Positions 28,217 to 38,912 of a DNA stretch of 64,000 bases are shown here, in pieces. The notes below the pieces were generated by a model, which saw only the letters and a list, made by a program, of their open reading frames with translations, was not told the origin of the DNA and did not search any database. Every line of letters starts with the position of its first letter. The first letter of the stretch is position 1. Both the position numbers and the translations under genes were made by a program. This DNA is from Pyrenophora tritici-repentis (Eukaryota > Ascomycota > Dothideomycetes > Pleosporales > Pleosporaceae). Location of the stretch: contig NC_089390.1 in NCBI RefSeq assembly GCF_003171515.1, positions 1-64,000 on the forward strand, written 5' to 3'.

Positions 28217-30049
28217 ATGTCGCTCAACCCGCTTACCGCGCTCCGCACGAGCCTCAGCGAACGGTTCGCCGCTCGCTCAGCTGACGCCGAAGACCACTCA
28301 GTCGCTCTTGATGAGCTTCCCGGCGGCCAGTCGCCTCGGAACTTCGAACCCAAGACTCCTAATCCTAAGCGCATCGCTGGCCGCTCACCGGAGCTCAGCG
28401 GTTTCGATTTCAACGATCCTGAAATACCTGATACCTGGGAGGCTATCGCTCGCGCCGATTCCTTCTTAGTCTCTCCAGCCGCCTCCCCTCAAGATGCCTC
28501 TTCTGAGTCTGAGACCGGTGGCCAGCAGCTCCCTCCCATCGTCGCCACCATGCCCTCTCCTAGCCGGAAGAAGGTTATCGCTGGTGCGCTTGGCGACCAG
28601 CAATCAGAGCTGTATGACTATCCTAAGTTGCCATCTAGCAAGGAAGTCATTCTATCCTGGCGTGAGAACTTTTCTTTTCTTTCTCTTGTCGAATATCCTT
28701 CTAATATCTTAGCTGCATAGTACGTGAGCATAGCGATGACGCTATCTCTGTGGAGCTCCTGCAGGATCTCCAGAGTTACCTCTTCGAGCAGGCTAGCGAA
28801 GGAATTGCCTTTGGCCCTACAATGATTCCTTGCATCTGGGATACCCACTGGGAAGGCATCGACTACCTCGCCGTGAACCCTGAGCTGCCGATAGATCTTC
28901 GGGAGAAAGGAGAGACCTTTGGCAAATTCTTTGGCCTTAACAAGAATACCAAGCGACAGTTGTATGAGCCAAACATCAACGCCCTACTTCACCATCACAC
29001 TCGTGGTGTGCGCATCCACAGGCTCTCTGCCGATGAAGCCAAAAATCTCGAGCATCCACACCTAGAGCGATGTGGTCGGTGTGCGTCTGATAGGTACTCG
29101 AAGAAGTTTGGCGAGTGTCGAACCGTATTTCTTGGTGAGGAGCGCCTTATGCATGGCACCTGCACGAACTGCATCTACAACGGCAGCTATAGTGCGTGCT
29201 CTATGACCTGTAAGTTCCCGAAGATGGCTCAGACGAGCTGTTCTTCCTGCTTCCGACTATTTGCTAACATAATTTATAGGTAGCAACGCTGAGAACGTCT
29301 TCACTTCCGCCGATTTGCTCTCGGCTGATTCTCTGCCTACCGGTCCCGTTTCTTCTCGCACTCGCCTACAACTCGGACATACCGCCGCTGAAGCTGAAGA
29401 TTGCTATGACCGTAGTACTGTTGCATGGTGCAAGTTAGGTCACCTTGATTTGCCGTCGAAGTACTGTTCAGAAAAGGACAAAGACTACCGCCCGCATTCT
29501 AAGTTGCGTCCCTTTGATTTGATCAACTGGGGTCCCGATGGTCCTTCGGAAGGGCTTGAAGCAGAGAATGAAGCTCTAATGATTTCGCGTGGTCGCAAGG
29601 CGAAGAAGAAGAAGAAGCGGATGCTGGCTGCGCTGAACGCTACTCAGAAAGCTGAGCGTAAGAAACGCCAGCGTGATCGCCGCCGTCAGCGCAGAGCTAA
29701 GCTCGACCAGGACGCTGAAGCTTATCGTGTCGCTAAGAGTTTGACTGAGTTCGCTGGGCAAGCAATTCAATCTGATGAGGAGGCTGAAGCCGTGTCAGAC
29801 CACGAAGCTGATCATCCCTCGGCTGCTGTTCAGGGTGAAGAGAATCCGACCCTTGAGGGTCATACACCTACTCCTGAGGTCTTGTCGGAAGAGGAGGAAG
29901 AGGCGGATAGGCTCCCTGAGCTAGGCCCGAGCGAAGTTCAGACTCCTGAGCCTGCCAATCCTAAGAAGAAGAGCAAGAAGTCTAAGAAGAAGCGGTCCGC
30001 AAGTGACAAGAAGAAAGAGAAACAGCGGTTGAAGAATCTGCGTCGGTGA
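28217..30049 (+). CDS. Tandem gene B: Cys-rich (DUF3716-like) protein, three exons, 567 aa
   Basis: Predicted exons are 28217-28661, 28721-29209 and 29280-30049. Both introns (59 and 70 bp; GTGAGA...GCATAG and GTAAGT...TTATAG with GCTAAC) sit in the same codon phase as in gene A. The start at 28217 (MSLNPLTALRTSLSERF) is preferred over an upstream in-frame ATG-less extension. The shared core reads LREHSDDAISVELLQDLQSYL, and LNKNTKRQLYEPN. The Cys array has exactly the spacing of gene A (CGRC, CRTVFLG, CTNC, ACSM). The longer C-terminus is highly basic (GRKAKKKKKRM, KKRQRDRRRQRRAK) then acidic, then Lys-rich, suggesting a nuclear or nucleic-acid-bound protein. Function unknown. Confidence 0.82.
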
Positions 30050-30149
30050 AGGTTTGTAGCATGGTAGATCCATGATATACCGCTGATTACCATTCGGTGG
30101 TTTAGCTCGCCTCCCTCGCTCAGGGAACTAACACCTCGGATTTGCGCAA

Positions 30150-32272
30150 CTAGAGAAATGAACGATACTCAGATGCATCAAAGCCCTTTCTCACCCGAGG
30201 CACCACCGCTACTGCTCTCCTAGTCTTGCTCAATGCTCGCGCAATATCTGCATCTTCAGCAACATCTTGTGGCACGTTCGCCAAAGGTTGCTGAGCGGGA
30301 TTCGAACGCCGCAGATTGTAACGTCTTTCTATACTAGGCTGCGCACCTGATGACCCTTGCATCGGAGCATCCTGACCATATATCGGATCTGCAGAGGTTT
30401 CTTGTGCTAGTGATTCCTGCATCGTTTCATCTCCGCTATCGTCTAGTATATCTTCTGGGTGTAAGTCGCGGAGCTCCATAACTGTGCGCTGGATAAACTT
30501 CTTTAGTCTGTTACCCGGCGTGTGGCTTCTAAAAGGCGTTCCGTCAAGCTCTTCAAGGTTATACCATCCTTTCTCATGGCAGGCCCGGATACGGAAGGGC
30601 CCAGTCCACTTAGGCAAAAACTTGGTGAGCGTCGATCGGTCGTTCTCATGAAAGGAGTCCCGTAATAGCACTAGATCGCCAGCCTCTAAAGGGTTTTTCC
30701 GAAGAACCTTCGAGTCATCAAAGTAGTCTTTGTTCTCTTGTCTTAGCCGAACCGTCCTGTTGATTGCCTCCTGCAGACGCTCATCCCTTCGACTAAATTG
30801 CTGAGCTCTCATCGCTAGGAGCGTAGGCGTATCCTTGACTTCTGCCCAAGGGAGTGTCTGCCAAGTGGGTATGGATAGTTCTACCGGGAGAATATGCTCT
30901 CTTCCCGAAACAAGGTAGGCTGGAGTCTCTTGCGTAGATCGCTTGACTGTTGTTCGGTCCGCCCATAAGACATTAGCTAGGTTGTCAACCCAGTTGCCTC
31001 GAAGCTTCTTCAGCGCCGCTACTATCGGTGCATGCCCCCGCTCTATCAACCCTTGTCCTTGAGGATGGTATGCGCTAGAAATGACTCGGTTGATACCCCA
31101 TTGGCGTTGCAAGTCTTCCACTAGCCCTTTGTTCTCTGGGCCGCCATCAGCTGACATCTTGAGTGGTAGACCCCATCTGCTAAAGACATCGTTGATCAGG
31201 AACTTCTGAACGGATTTCGAGTCATTCTTGGCCAGCGCTTTGGCTTCCGGCCATCCTGATGCATAGTCTCGAGCGACAATCAGATACTTGCGACCATTCA
31301 GGCCTGGTGGCATATGAACAACATCGATTGTAATCCAGCCGAATAGCAAAGAAGGGGGTTCCGTAGGCCAAAGTGCTTCTTGTACTGTCGCCGACGCGTG
31401 CAGCTGGCATTCAGAACAGGATTGAACATACTTCTTGACTTGCTCATACTGTCCCTTCCAGTGGTAGCGGGTCCAAACCTTCCGCCAAGTTCCTTCTTTG
31501 CCGCGATGCCCAGAGTTGTCGTGGAGCTCTCTAATAATCTCTTGCTGTTGGGCTGGGTCGTCTACTACTCTGCGCAATGGTCGTCCTCCACTTGGCAGTG
31601 TGAAGAGGTGGCGCTCCCTGACCGTCATTCGGAGGGCTTTTTGCTTGAACTTCCGAAATTCCGCTTTGTTGAGATGCTCCGGCCTCTTCCTAAAAAGGAT
31701 CCATGCTGCAAGCTGTTGCGACTCCTCCGAGTAGCAGTCGTCTAAGGGCTTGTCCGAAAATGAGAGGTCCGCTGGGCAGCAGCCATACTGGAGTGCCGGC
31801 GTTGTGTCGTATATCTCTTGAACCACCAGCTGAACAGCGTTTAGATGAGCCTCGATGAAGTCCTCAACATCCTCTTCCGGCTCTTCTGGGGGCTCCCAGC
31901 TCTCAGGCTCAGGCCGGCGCGAAAGGGCATCAGCGACAACGTTCTTCTTTCCTGAAACGTGAACAATGTCGAAATCCCAGAGATTAAGGAGGGCTAGCCA
32001 CCTTGTGACAAGGGCACCCGGAAGGTCTGTGGCACTACGCTGGAGCTGGGCAACAAGTGTCTTTGCGTCGGTCTCCACTGTGAAACGTACACCGTAAAGG
32101 TATGAGCGAAGCTTCTTTAGCGTAAGGAGCAGGGCCTTGCATTCATGCTTGCCCGAGTCCCAATTTCTTTCCGAGACTGACCATACTCCACTTTCATAGC
32201 GAACTGGGTGCCTGTGTCCATTAGCGTCCACTTGCATGATGACTGCTCCCCAGCCTTTCTTGCTACCATCCA
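30150..32272 (-). CDS. gypsy-2 RNase H and integrase
   Basis: A frame of 707 codons begins at the MITE junction. RNase H: AVDGSKKGWGAVIMQ, ERNWDSGKHECKALLLTL, FTVETDAKTLVAQL (acidic residues of the fold). Integrase: zinc region HDNSGHRGKEGTWRK ... SCSECQLHA (HHCC). The catalytic core has TIDVVHMP, SADGGPENKGLV and AYHPQGQGLIERGHAP (D, D, E), followed by a GPFRI-type C-terminal module (LPKWTGPFRIRACHEKGWY). The last 150 residues are acidic and Ser/Gln-rich without a chromodomain. Upstream joins the RT frame (LRAIIVA|VDGSKKG) when the 128-bp MITE is removed. Confidence 0.9.
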
Positions 32273-32280
32273 CTGCTACG

Positions 32281-32408
32281 CAGACTCCGCAACAATCAAT
32301 CGATTGACATGATTGATTCCTATATAGGTTAAAGAATTACTTCATTAGGCAGCCTTTAACCTAGATAGGAATCAATCATGCCGATCCGATTGATTGTTGC
32401 GGAGTCTG
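32281..32408. mobile_element. 128-bp foldback hAT-type MITE, target duplication CTGCTACG
   Basis: Perfect terminal inverted repeats begin CAGACTCCGCAACAATCAATCG-like at both ends (22 bp). The interior is also largely self-complementary (TTGATTCCTATATAGGTTAAAG against CTTTAACCTAGATAGGAATCAA), so a single strand folds almost fully. CTGCTACG flanks it at 32273-32280 and 32409-32416. Related to the 162-bp MITEs by its ends but different inside. Confidence 0.95.
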
Positions 32409-34308
32409 CTGCTACGATGATCGCTCGGAGCGGCTCGCTGTAGTCAATGGATACTAATGCCGGGGTGTTGCACAGCGCTTCTTTTAGAAAGTTCATGGCT
32501 GACTGCTGTTCGACTAGCCAAACGAAGGGCGCATTCTTCCGTAGAAGAAGGAAAAGAGGCTCCGCTACTATTGCAAATCCGATAATCCAGATGCGATAAT
32601 ACACGCACATGCCGAGGAATATTCGGACCTCCTTTTGGTTCTTCGGGTTTGGCCAAGTGCGTATCTTTTCAACCTTCTTCATGTCCGGATGACGACCATG
32701 TTTATCAATACGATACCCAACAACAATCATAGATGCGTAGCAGAAATCTGACTTGTGTCCAGAGATAGTTGCACCTGCTCTCTCGATGTCTGCTAGGACT
32801 TGATCTATGTTCGAAAGGTGCTCAGCCACATAACGGCGGATGCCCGGCTCAATTTCTTCCTCGTTGTACGTCGTCTTCGGCCCTTTGACACAGACGTCGT
32901 CCAGATATGGCATGCAGCGGTGAGGAATATGATCCCGACAGATCTTCGTCATGACTCTGACGAACTCCGCAATTGAGTTTGTTGTACCCATAGGTAGAGT
33001 GCATTGCCGGACTAGTCCGAGAGGCGTTGCGAAAGCTGTAATGTCCCTTGAGTTCTTATGCAACTCTACTTGATCGTATCCAGAAAAGAAGTCCATGAGA
33101 GACATAATAACACAACCTGCAAACTCTTCTGAAAACTCATCGGGGTTTGGCGGAGGATTGGCATCCCGAATGGTAACTCCGTTGATCTTCTGGGCGTTGT
33201 TGATTAATCGGTATCCTTTGTCTTTCTTGGCCACTAAGAACCAGGGGTTGCGATACTGGCTTTTACATAATTCCAAGGTGCCTCTGTTAATACGATCCTG
33301 GATCATCTCAATAACAATCTCCCGAAGCTTCCTCGGAACTGGAAATTGGTCTACTCTCCAGGCTTTGTGCGGTACTGTGTCGATCACAACTGGCGGAATA
33401 ACCTCTCTACTCACTCTACCTGACTCTCGGAAGTCCCATGCCAGGGCAGCTTCCCTTCGGAACAAGAGCTCTTCGAGTAGCTGTCGCTCCCTAGGCCAAA
33501 GATCTGGTGATATCTTCATTTCCTTAAGCCGTTCGGGCGTGACTCTCGTACCCCTTGGGAAATCTGCATAGCGAGGCTCAAAGTATTGAGCGAAAGGTGC
33601 TCGGGCATGGTCGGCGTTGGGCACTTGCTTAGCTTTGGCCCTCTCCTTCCAGTCTAAGCGGCCTTCAACTTTTCGCGGTGCTTGTCCTGAGTCATCTATA
33701 GGTTCCACCTTCTGCCCCTTGCGCTTGTGCATGCCGTTCACCTCAAAGTGTCCCTTCTCTTTCTGAGCTTCGCTCGGCTTCAGCTTCACCATGGTCACGA
33801 CTTCGATAGGCATGCCTGTCTTGTTCTTCCGAATGTCACTCAGCTGCTCTTTCCACACTACATCCACACCTCGCTCCTCATACTCGCAGCCACCGAGTGC
33901 GCCTACTACTTCCGAGAGAATGTTATCCGAAAGCGACTCAGCGCACTCGTTTGCCACGACAAACAACCCCTCCTCATCCTTCACCACTATCGTACCATCC
34001 GGGCCTTTGCCCAGAAAGGTGTTCGGGCCCCAGCAAAAGTACTTCTGCTCGCTAGGTGCTCTTGGCTTCTCAAGCCGCTTTTTCTTTAGCCACTCCGTCA
34101 CCGGCTTCATCTCCTCCCCTTCTCTTTCTGTCCCCGTCATCCCCATGCGTGCCTGCACTGAGCTCACATACCCTGTCGATCCGCACTCAGCCAGCTGTTT
34201 ACGATCAGCCAGAGGGAGTGTTGAGCCAGCCATCACACTCCCCTGGCGTTTCCCGATGTCGGGCCCGCATAGGCTCCTGGGGCCTTGATCCGATTGCCTC
34301 TCGCACAC
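32409..34308 (-). CDS. gypsy-2 reverse transcriptase (pol N-terminal part)
   Basis: The pol frame overlaps the protease frame by 76 bp and has no obvious start of its own, which fits entry by ribosomal frameshift. RT landmarks: RNPWFLVAKKDKGYRLINNAQKING, SLMDFFSGYDQVELHKNSRD, FATPLGLVRQCTLPMGTTNS, MPYLDDVCVKG (catalytic YLDD), and VGYRIDKHGRHPDMKKV of the connection region. The N-terminal 200 residues are a linker of unknown role. The frame ends within the MITE at 32356; the element-derived part ends at 32409. Confidence 0.9.
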
Positions 34309-34884
34309 ACAAACCTCGTGTTGAACTCCCCATCTTCGCTGAATATACGACAGTAGGTTAGACCATTGGTGGCGTATTCGATCCGTGCGCGAGCATCAGT
34401 CAGAAATGGGTTTCCTAGAATAATTGGATTCGTGCAAGACTCTATAACGAAGAAGTTCGTTCGGACTTCAATCCGGCCAATGCGAATTGGTACTCCCCAG
34501 ACAATGCCTACAAAGCACTCCGTAGTTCCATTCGCGGAGACCATACGTGCGGAACTCATGCTTTTTGGCAGAGAGGTAATTGGCAGATTGGCTTTCTCTG
34601 CTGTTTCCCTCTTCATGGTGTTGAGCTCGGCTCCCGAATCAAGCAAGGTGAGGAAGTTATTGCCACGAATCTCGATCGGAACTTTAGGGCAGTCTCTCCT
34701 AAGGTGTTCGATGCCCGCAGCTCGGTCGTACTCTTGCTGACTGTCTATCGAGTCATCGGCCACCGGGCCGACATCCTGATCTTCTTCAGCAATAATGTGT
34801 TGTTGCACATGACTGATCTGCGCGTCCGTCCAATGCTCAGCGTCAATATGGTAGCACTGCGTCACGCGGCCGGCAACAGCTTCC
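34233..34884 (-). CDS. gypsy-2 aspartic protease (C-terminal part of the gag-protease frame)
   Basis: After the MITE junction (VLVEAVAGRVTQCYHID) the frame carries LTLLDSGAELNTMKRETA, a retropepsin D-S-G active site, and IILGNPFLTDARARIEY, the typical C-terminal flap/ILG motif. It ends at 34233 with a TGA 12 bp after the slippery heptamer. Removal of the 158-bp MITE fuses it in frame to Gag (LPDYVLV|EAVAGRV), so Gag and protease were one reading frame. Confidence 0.88.
34248..34254 (-). promoter_or_regulatory. Putative -1 ribosomal frameshift site GGGAAAC between protease and pol
   Basis: The heptamer is phased as TC-G GGA AAC in the gag-protease frame, the canonical X XXY YYZ arrangement, inside the 76-bp overlap and just upstream of the stop. 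Slipping by -1 enters the pol frame (GKRQGSVMAG). GGGAAAC is an established -1 slippery sequence in retroviral gag-pro junctions. Whether a downstream pseudoknot forms was not tested. Confidence 0.7.
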
Positions 34885-34892
34885 ACAAGCAC

Positions 34893-35050
34893 CAGAGATG
34901 TCAACAAGCAAGTCAAGCTGGCTTGATTCTTATCGATTGCAGATCACAGACCATTCTCTGGGACGTGCCACTGTGCACGAGCCTCTATATTGTCTGTGAT
35001 CTGCAATCGATAAGAATCAAGCCAGCTTGACTTGCTTGTTGACATCTCTG
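34893..35050. mobile_element. 158-bp foldback hAT-type MITE, target duplication ACAAGCAC
   Basis: Long inverted repeats (about 57 bp; starting CAGAGATGTCAACAAGC) enclose a loop of about 45 bp. ACAAGCAC flanks it at 34885-34892 and 35051-35058. The arms contain AAGCAAGTCAAG, the motif repeated in the subterminal regions of hAT-2 (54.4-57.5 kb). It supplies the stop codon that truncates Gag at 35017. Confidence 0.95.
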
Positions 35051-35058
35051 ACAAGCAC

Positions 35059-36660
35059 ATAATCGGGTAACTGCCCAAGAGAAAGGGAATTGACCAGACT
35101 AATAGGGCGAAGGCCTTCGTCTGAGTCGCTTTCGCACGACTCCTGTTCTAGGCTGTGACTTGTTGCGTTAATCTGAAGCTTGTTAAACTCCTCAGTTGTG
35201 TAGCCTTGCTGAAAGAGTTTCTTGCGGACTTCAGGCATATTTCCCAGCACGGTTTTGAGAGGTAGGCTGATTTCGGTATCTAGGATTTGCTGAATAACCT
35301 TCTGCGCGTCTGGTGCTAACTTTTCTACTATGCGATGTTTTCGAGTGTGCTTGTCCTTGGTTTCTGGCTGAGGATCTTTCGGCGCTTTCTTCGGTTCGCT
35401 GTCTACAGGGGCATCCAGCATGTCCGTGTCTGCTGGACCAGGAGTGTCGGCAAATTGCACTGTACGATCCTTGCTCAGGTTGCGGTCTAGGAAGTAGTTA
35501 TCGTCTCGGTTCTTGTGACCTCGCAAATGGGGGATATGCTCCTCCGGGGGTCTCTTCAGAACTGCCTTCGGCGCAGCTTTCTGTACCTTTGACGGGTTGT
35601 GGCTAGCAGAGGGCTTCTTCCTAGTGTCGGCGCGTGCGATAGTGGCTGACGCTACTGTATTGTTGTTGCACTGGTTAGCTCCACGTAGTTGGCTACTTGT
35701 GTCTGAGTCTGTTTCGCCAAGAACAGAAGAGAGGTTCCAAAATTGCTCGTAATCATCCGCTGTAATTGTACCAGAGGAGTCCGGGACAAGCTGAACGGAT
35801 ATCGCATTATTCTCTACTGGGAGGGAACTCTGAGGATCCTTCAGAAAGGGCGACTCGTAACTAAGTGGGTCAATGTCTTGTTTGATCCACCTCCGCTTAA
35901 TCTCCGCCGAAATAGCTTCAGCCCAGCGTCTAGTGCCTAGGTTAGTAATCCTTCCTTGAGGGTTGCTCGGGGTTCCCCAGTTAAGTTGCGATCTTTCATC
36001 AAGATAACACCATCCTTTGTCGACAAACCCTCGGAGAGTCGGACAGTCATTCTTCTGGTGACCTGTCTTATCGCAAACCCAGCATAAGAAACCTGCTCCA
36101 GCTACTTGGCTATACTGATTGTTCTGGTTCCCGTAACCTGTCTTAGGTTGAAAGGTCTGCGAGTTGTTGCTGTAGTTCTGATAGCCTATTGGTCGCTGGT
36201 TTGACTGCTGATATCCCTGCTGGCTTTGCTGCCCTTGCGTCTGCTGATAGTTCATCGCATTGTTATACCGAGGATTCTGGGCTGGCGGCGCCAGATACGC
36301 CTGCGGCATATAACTACGCAGAGCTGTTGCTCGCTCATCGGCCTGCCTGTTGACTTCTCCTCGAATAACCTGATTTGCCATCAGCTCCGCTTCTCTAGGC
36401 GTCCACTGCAGACTCCAAGGTTCTATCTCTAGATTTGCTTTGTTTAGTTTAAGTTGAAGCATCTTGTCTACAAGCCCGTCGACTTCATTCTTGGTCGGCG
36501 CAGATCCTGGCGGCAGCTGTTTCTGAGCAGGCTTCGGAGCTGGTTTCTGGTCATATTCTCGCAGAGGGATGTTCAGCGAGGGCGGCTGGAAGATCAGCTT
36601 CTGGTCAGGGATTGCTGGTTGCTTTAGCGATTTGGCCTGAGCTTCTTTCGCTGCTGCAAT
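35059..36660 (-). CDS. gypsy-2 Gag, 5' end missing
   Basis: The open frame enters from the MITE at 36661, so the true start is lost. A Gln/Asn/Tyr-rich central part (QTQGQQSQQGYQQSNQ) precedes a complete zinc knuckle CWVCDKTGHQKNDC (C-x2-C-x4-H-x4-C) that would bind element RNA. The C-terminal half is acidic and Lys-rich (KKPSASHNPSKVQKAAPK) and ends in LPDYVLV at the second MITE. Without it the frame continues into the protease. Confidence 0.85.
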
Positions 36661-36822
36661 TAGACTCCGCAACAATCAATTCAATCCGGTCACTCTCCTA
36701 GACCCACTTACCTATCTAGGTAGGGCTTAAACTCCTATAGGTAACTACTAGGCTTAAAGCGGTAATCAATCAATCCAATCTGAACCTTCTAGGACCCACT
36801 TAATTGATTGTTGCGGACTGTG
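36661..36822. mobile_element. 162-bp hAT-type MITE, same sequence as 23204-23365, flanks do not match
   Basis: By eye it is base-for-base the same as the MITE inside the helicase gene. The left 8 bp (GCTGCAAT, gypsy-2 gag) and the right 8 bp (CTCTTAAG, Fot1-like gene) differ. It is therefore not a simple insertion: one side of the original target was lost or recombined. Confidence 0.92.
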
Positions 36823-37680
36823 CTCTTAAGCCTACTCTAACGAGCTCACTAACTATCTCTATAAGGCTCAAGGCCTTATTCTAATTAAGAAAGGGGACTT
36901 CTTCCCGCTCTTCTAGAGCGCCTGGATATCCTCCTTCACAGAGAGCCTTATATTGAAGGCCTTCGAAGCCACTAGGATCTAGCCGATAGATGCCAACGTT
37001 ATCCTTCGTAGATTTGCTAGCACGCCAGAAGCTGAGAGAAGCTCATCGTTAGGGCTCTCTGATTATGACTGGAGAAAGCTCGATCGGCTAGTACGAGCTG
37101 CTGTTAATGATAGCTATTAGTATAAGGCAAGAAAGCTGCGCTTAAGCGTTCACCATCTCTCTATGCAGTATAAGCTTTTAAAGCATAAGAACGAGGGCTT
37201 AAAGGAGGCTCTTCAACATAAAAAGAAGCACAGGAAGAAGGGCAAAGCTCTTGACCTTCAACAGCGCTAGGAGTATCACGGTGGCTTTGTCTTCTGGTCT
37301 CCTCGCAAGCTGCGTGAGGCTCGAGCTAGAGAAGCAGTACGGGAGCGAGATGAGACGGAGGAGAAACTCCAAAAATTACGGTCCAAGAAGCAGCGCGAGG
37401 AGGCTCGACTGCAGCGTCAAGATGAGCTCGAGGAGAGGCGTGTGGAGAGGCAGAGACTCAAGGAGATGAGGGAGCTTGAGCGAGCTGAGAAAGCAGCTGA
37501 ACGCGCGCGCCAGAAGGAGGAGAGAGACGCTGCTAAAGCTATACAACTACCCCAAAAGGGAAAGAGGAGAGCTTCAGCAGCTACCTCATCGAACAACAAG
37601 CGTCAAAAACGCGTTGAGGCTGCTCGCGCTGGTGCTCAAGTTCAAGAAGAGCCTCCAGCTCCTCCACCAAAGCTCACAAC
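36823..37680 (+). pseudogene. Fot1/pogo-type transposase, C-terminal part, with in-frame TAG stops
   Basis: The plus strand reads FFPLF*SAWISSFTESLILKAF, I*PIDANVILRRF, YKARKLRLSVHHL, QR*EYHGGFVFWSPRKLREARAR, then a long Arg/Glu/Lys coiled-coil tail (LERAEKAAERARQKEERDAAK), as in fungal Fot1/pogo DDE transposases. At least two of the stops replace the Trp codon TGG (TAG), the others fit CAG or TGG to TAG; both changes fit RIP-type transitions. The N-terminal catalytic part is missing beyond the MITE. The frame is interrupted at PPPKLT by the LINE array and resumes at 44962. Confidence 0.8.
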
Positions 37681-38289
37681 AAGACGCCAGAACACCTAGT
37701 GTTCTGCAAGAGAGCCACAACACACTTCAAGAAGTGGCCTCTACGCCCCATCGTGCCCCCTCGCACAAGACAGGAAGGCCTAGCGTACCTCGCGCAATTA
37801 ATAGACCAGCCACAAGAGTTCGAGACCTTCGTGAAGGTAACGAACTCCTATGACGAGTGATTTCTATTTTTGAATTTCACAAAGACCCGCTGAATTCCTT
37901 GGCATTATTCAGTGTAGGATTCGCGGCAGAACGCCGCATAGATGCCACAACCCACACGCTCTCTTTCAAACTTTTCATTATATCTCAAACTGCCTCTTGT
38001 TACTTTTTCGTTTCTCTCTCTAAAAAGTAGTCATTGTACTGCATCGATCAAAGGCGCAAGCCACGAAATACTAGAATATTGTAGGAAAACGGCTTCAAAT
38101 GGCGGGAGTCCTTTTCACGAACATGTATATAGGCAGGGCATCACTCCCCTTAGATACAAAACACCTAGGAATAGGTTCCACGAGGCAAGTGCGACAACAC
38201 TATAAGACCACGGCGGGACCCGCCCGAATACCCTATGGGAGGTTACAGATAGGGCGTTAAACCATAATCAAAATCAACATCAACATCAA
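37681..38289 (+). mobile_element. 5'-truncated Tad1-like LINE, copy A
   Basis: Matches the last 600 bp of the full LINE at 38927-44949, starting at the codons for the C-terminal TPEHLVFCKRATTHFKKW segment and running through the 3' untranslated region to the (ATCAAC)n tail. Preceded by CCAAAGCTCACAAC (37667-37680) and followed by the same 14 bp (38290-38303). The short open frames inside are 3' untranslated sequence. Confidence 0.93.
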
Positions 38290-38303
38290 CCAAAGCTCAC
38301 AAC

Positions 38304-38912
38304 AAGACGCCAGAACACCTAGTGTTCTGCAAGAGAGCCACAACACACTTCAAGAAGTGGCCTCTACGCCCCATCGTGCCCCCTCGCACAAGACAGGAAG
38401 GCCTAGCGTACCTCGCGCAATTAATAGACCAGCCACAAGAGTTCGAGACCTTCGTGAAGGTAACGAACTCCTTCTATGACGAGTGATTTCTATTTTTGAA
38501 TTTCACAAAGACCCGCTGAATTCCTTGGCATTATTCAGTGTAGGATTCGCGGCAAAACGCCGCATAGATGCCACAACCCACACGCTCTCTCTCAAACCTT
38601 TTATTATATCTCAAATTGCCTCTTGTTACTTTTTCGTTTCTCTCTCTAAAAAGCAGTTACTGTACTGCATCGATCAAAGGCGCAAGCCACGAAATACTAG
38701 AATATTGTAGGAAAACGGCTTCAAATGGCGGGAGTCCTTTTCACGAACATGTATATAGGCAGGACATCACTCCCCTTAGATACAAAACACCTAGGAATAG
38801 GTTCCACGAGGCAAGTGCGACAGCACTATAAGACCACGGCGGGACCCGCCCGAATACCCTATGGGAGGTTACAGATAGGGCGTTAAACCATAATCAACAT
38901 CAACAACATCAA
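38304..38912 (+). mobile_element. 5'-truncated Tad1-like LINE, copy B
   Basis: Begins at exactly the same LINE nucleotide as copy A (AAGACGCCAG) and has the same 623-bp spacing including the 14-bp CCAAAGCTCACAAC that follows (38913-38926). It differs from copy A by scattered substitutions and a 3-bp change (CTCCTTCTATG). Confidence 0.93.

Larger units (their letters stand above)
30150..36660 (-). mobile_element. Second Ty3/gypsy element (gypsy-2), interrupted by two MITEs, ends missing
   Basis: Minus-strand gag, protease, RT, RNase H and integrase in order. Coding sequence is clean: apart from the MITEs at 34893-35050 and 32281-32408, each of which splits one frame exactly at an 8-bp duplication, no other break was found. 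The gag 5' end is cut by a third MITE at 36661. No LTR is visible on either side; only about 100 bp separate the integrase stop (30150) from gene B, so the 3' LTR is absent. It is of the gypsy type with a long C-terminal extension of integrase. Confidence 0.9.

Noticed and set aside
34893..35050. Natural gag terminator and separate protease gene in gypsy-2
   Set aside because: The stop and the new start are both produced by a MITE with an 8-bp duplication; without it the frame is continuous.
37942..38205. Repeated 87-codon frame (also at 38568 and 44608)
   Set aside because: It lies in the LINE 3' untranslated region in all three copies and is disturbed by indels between them; not a separate gene.
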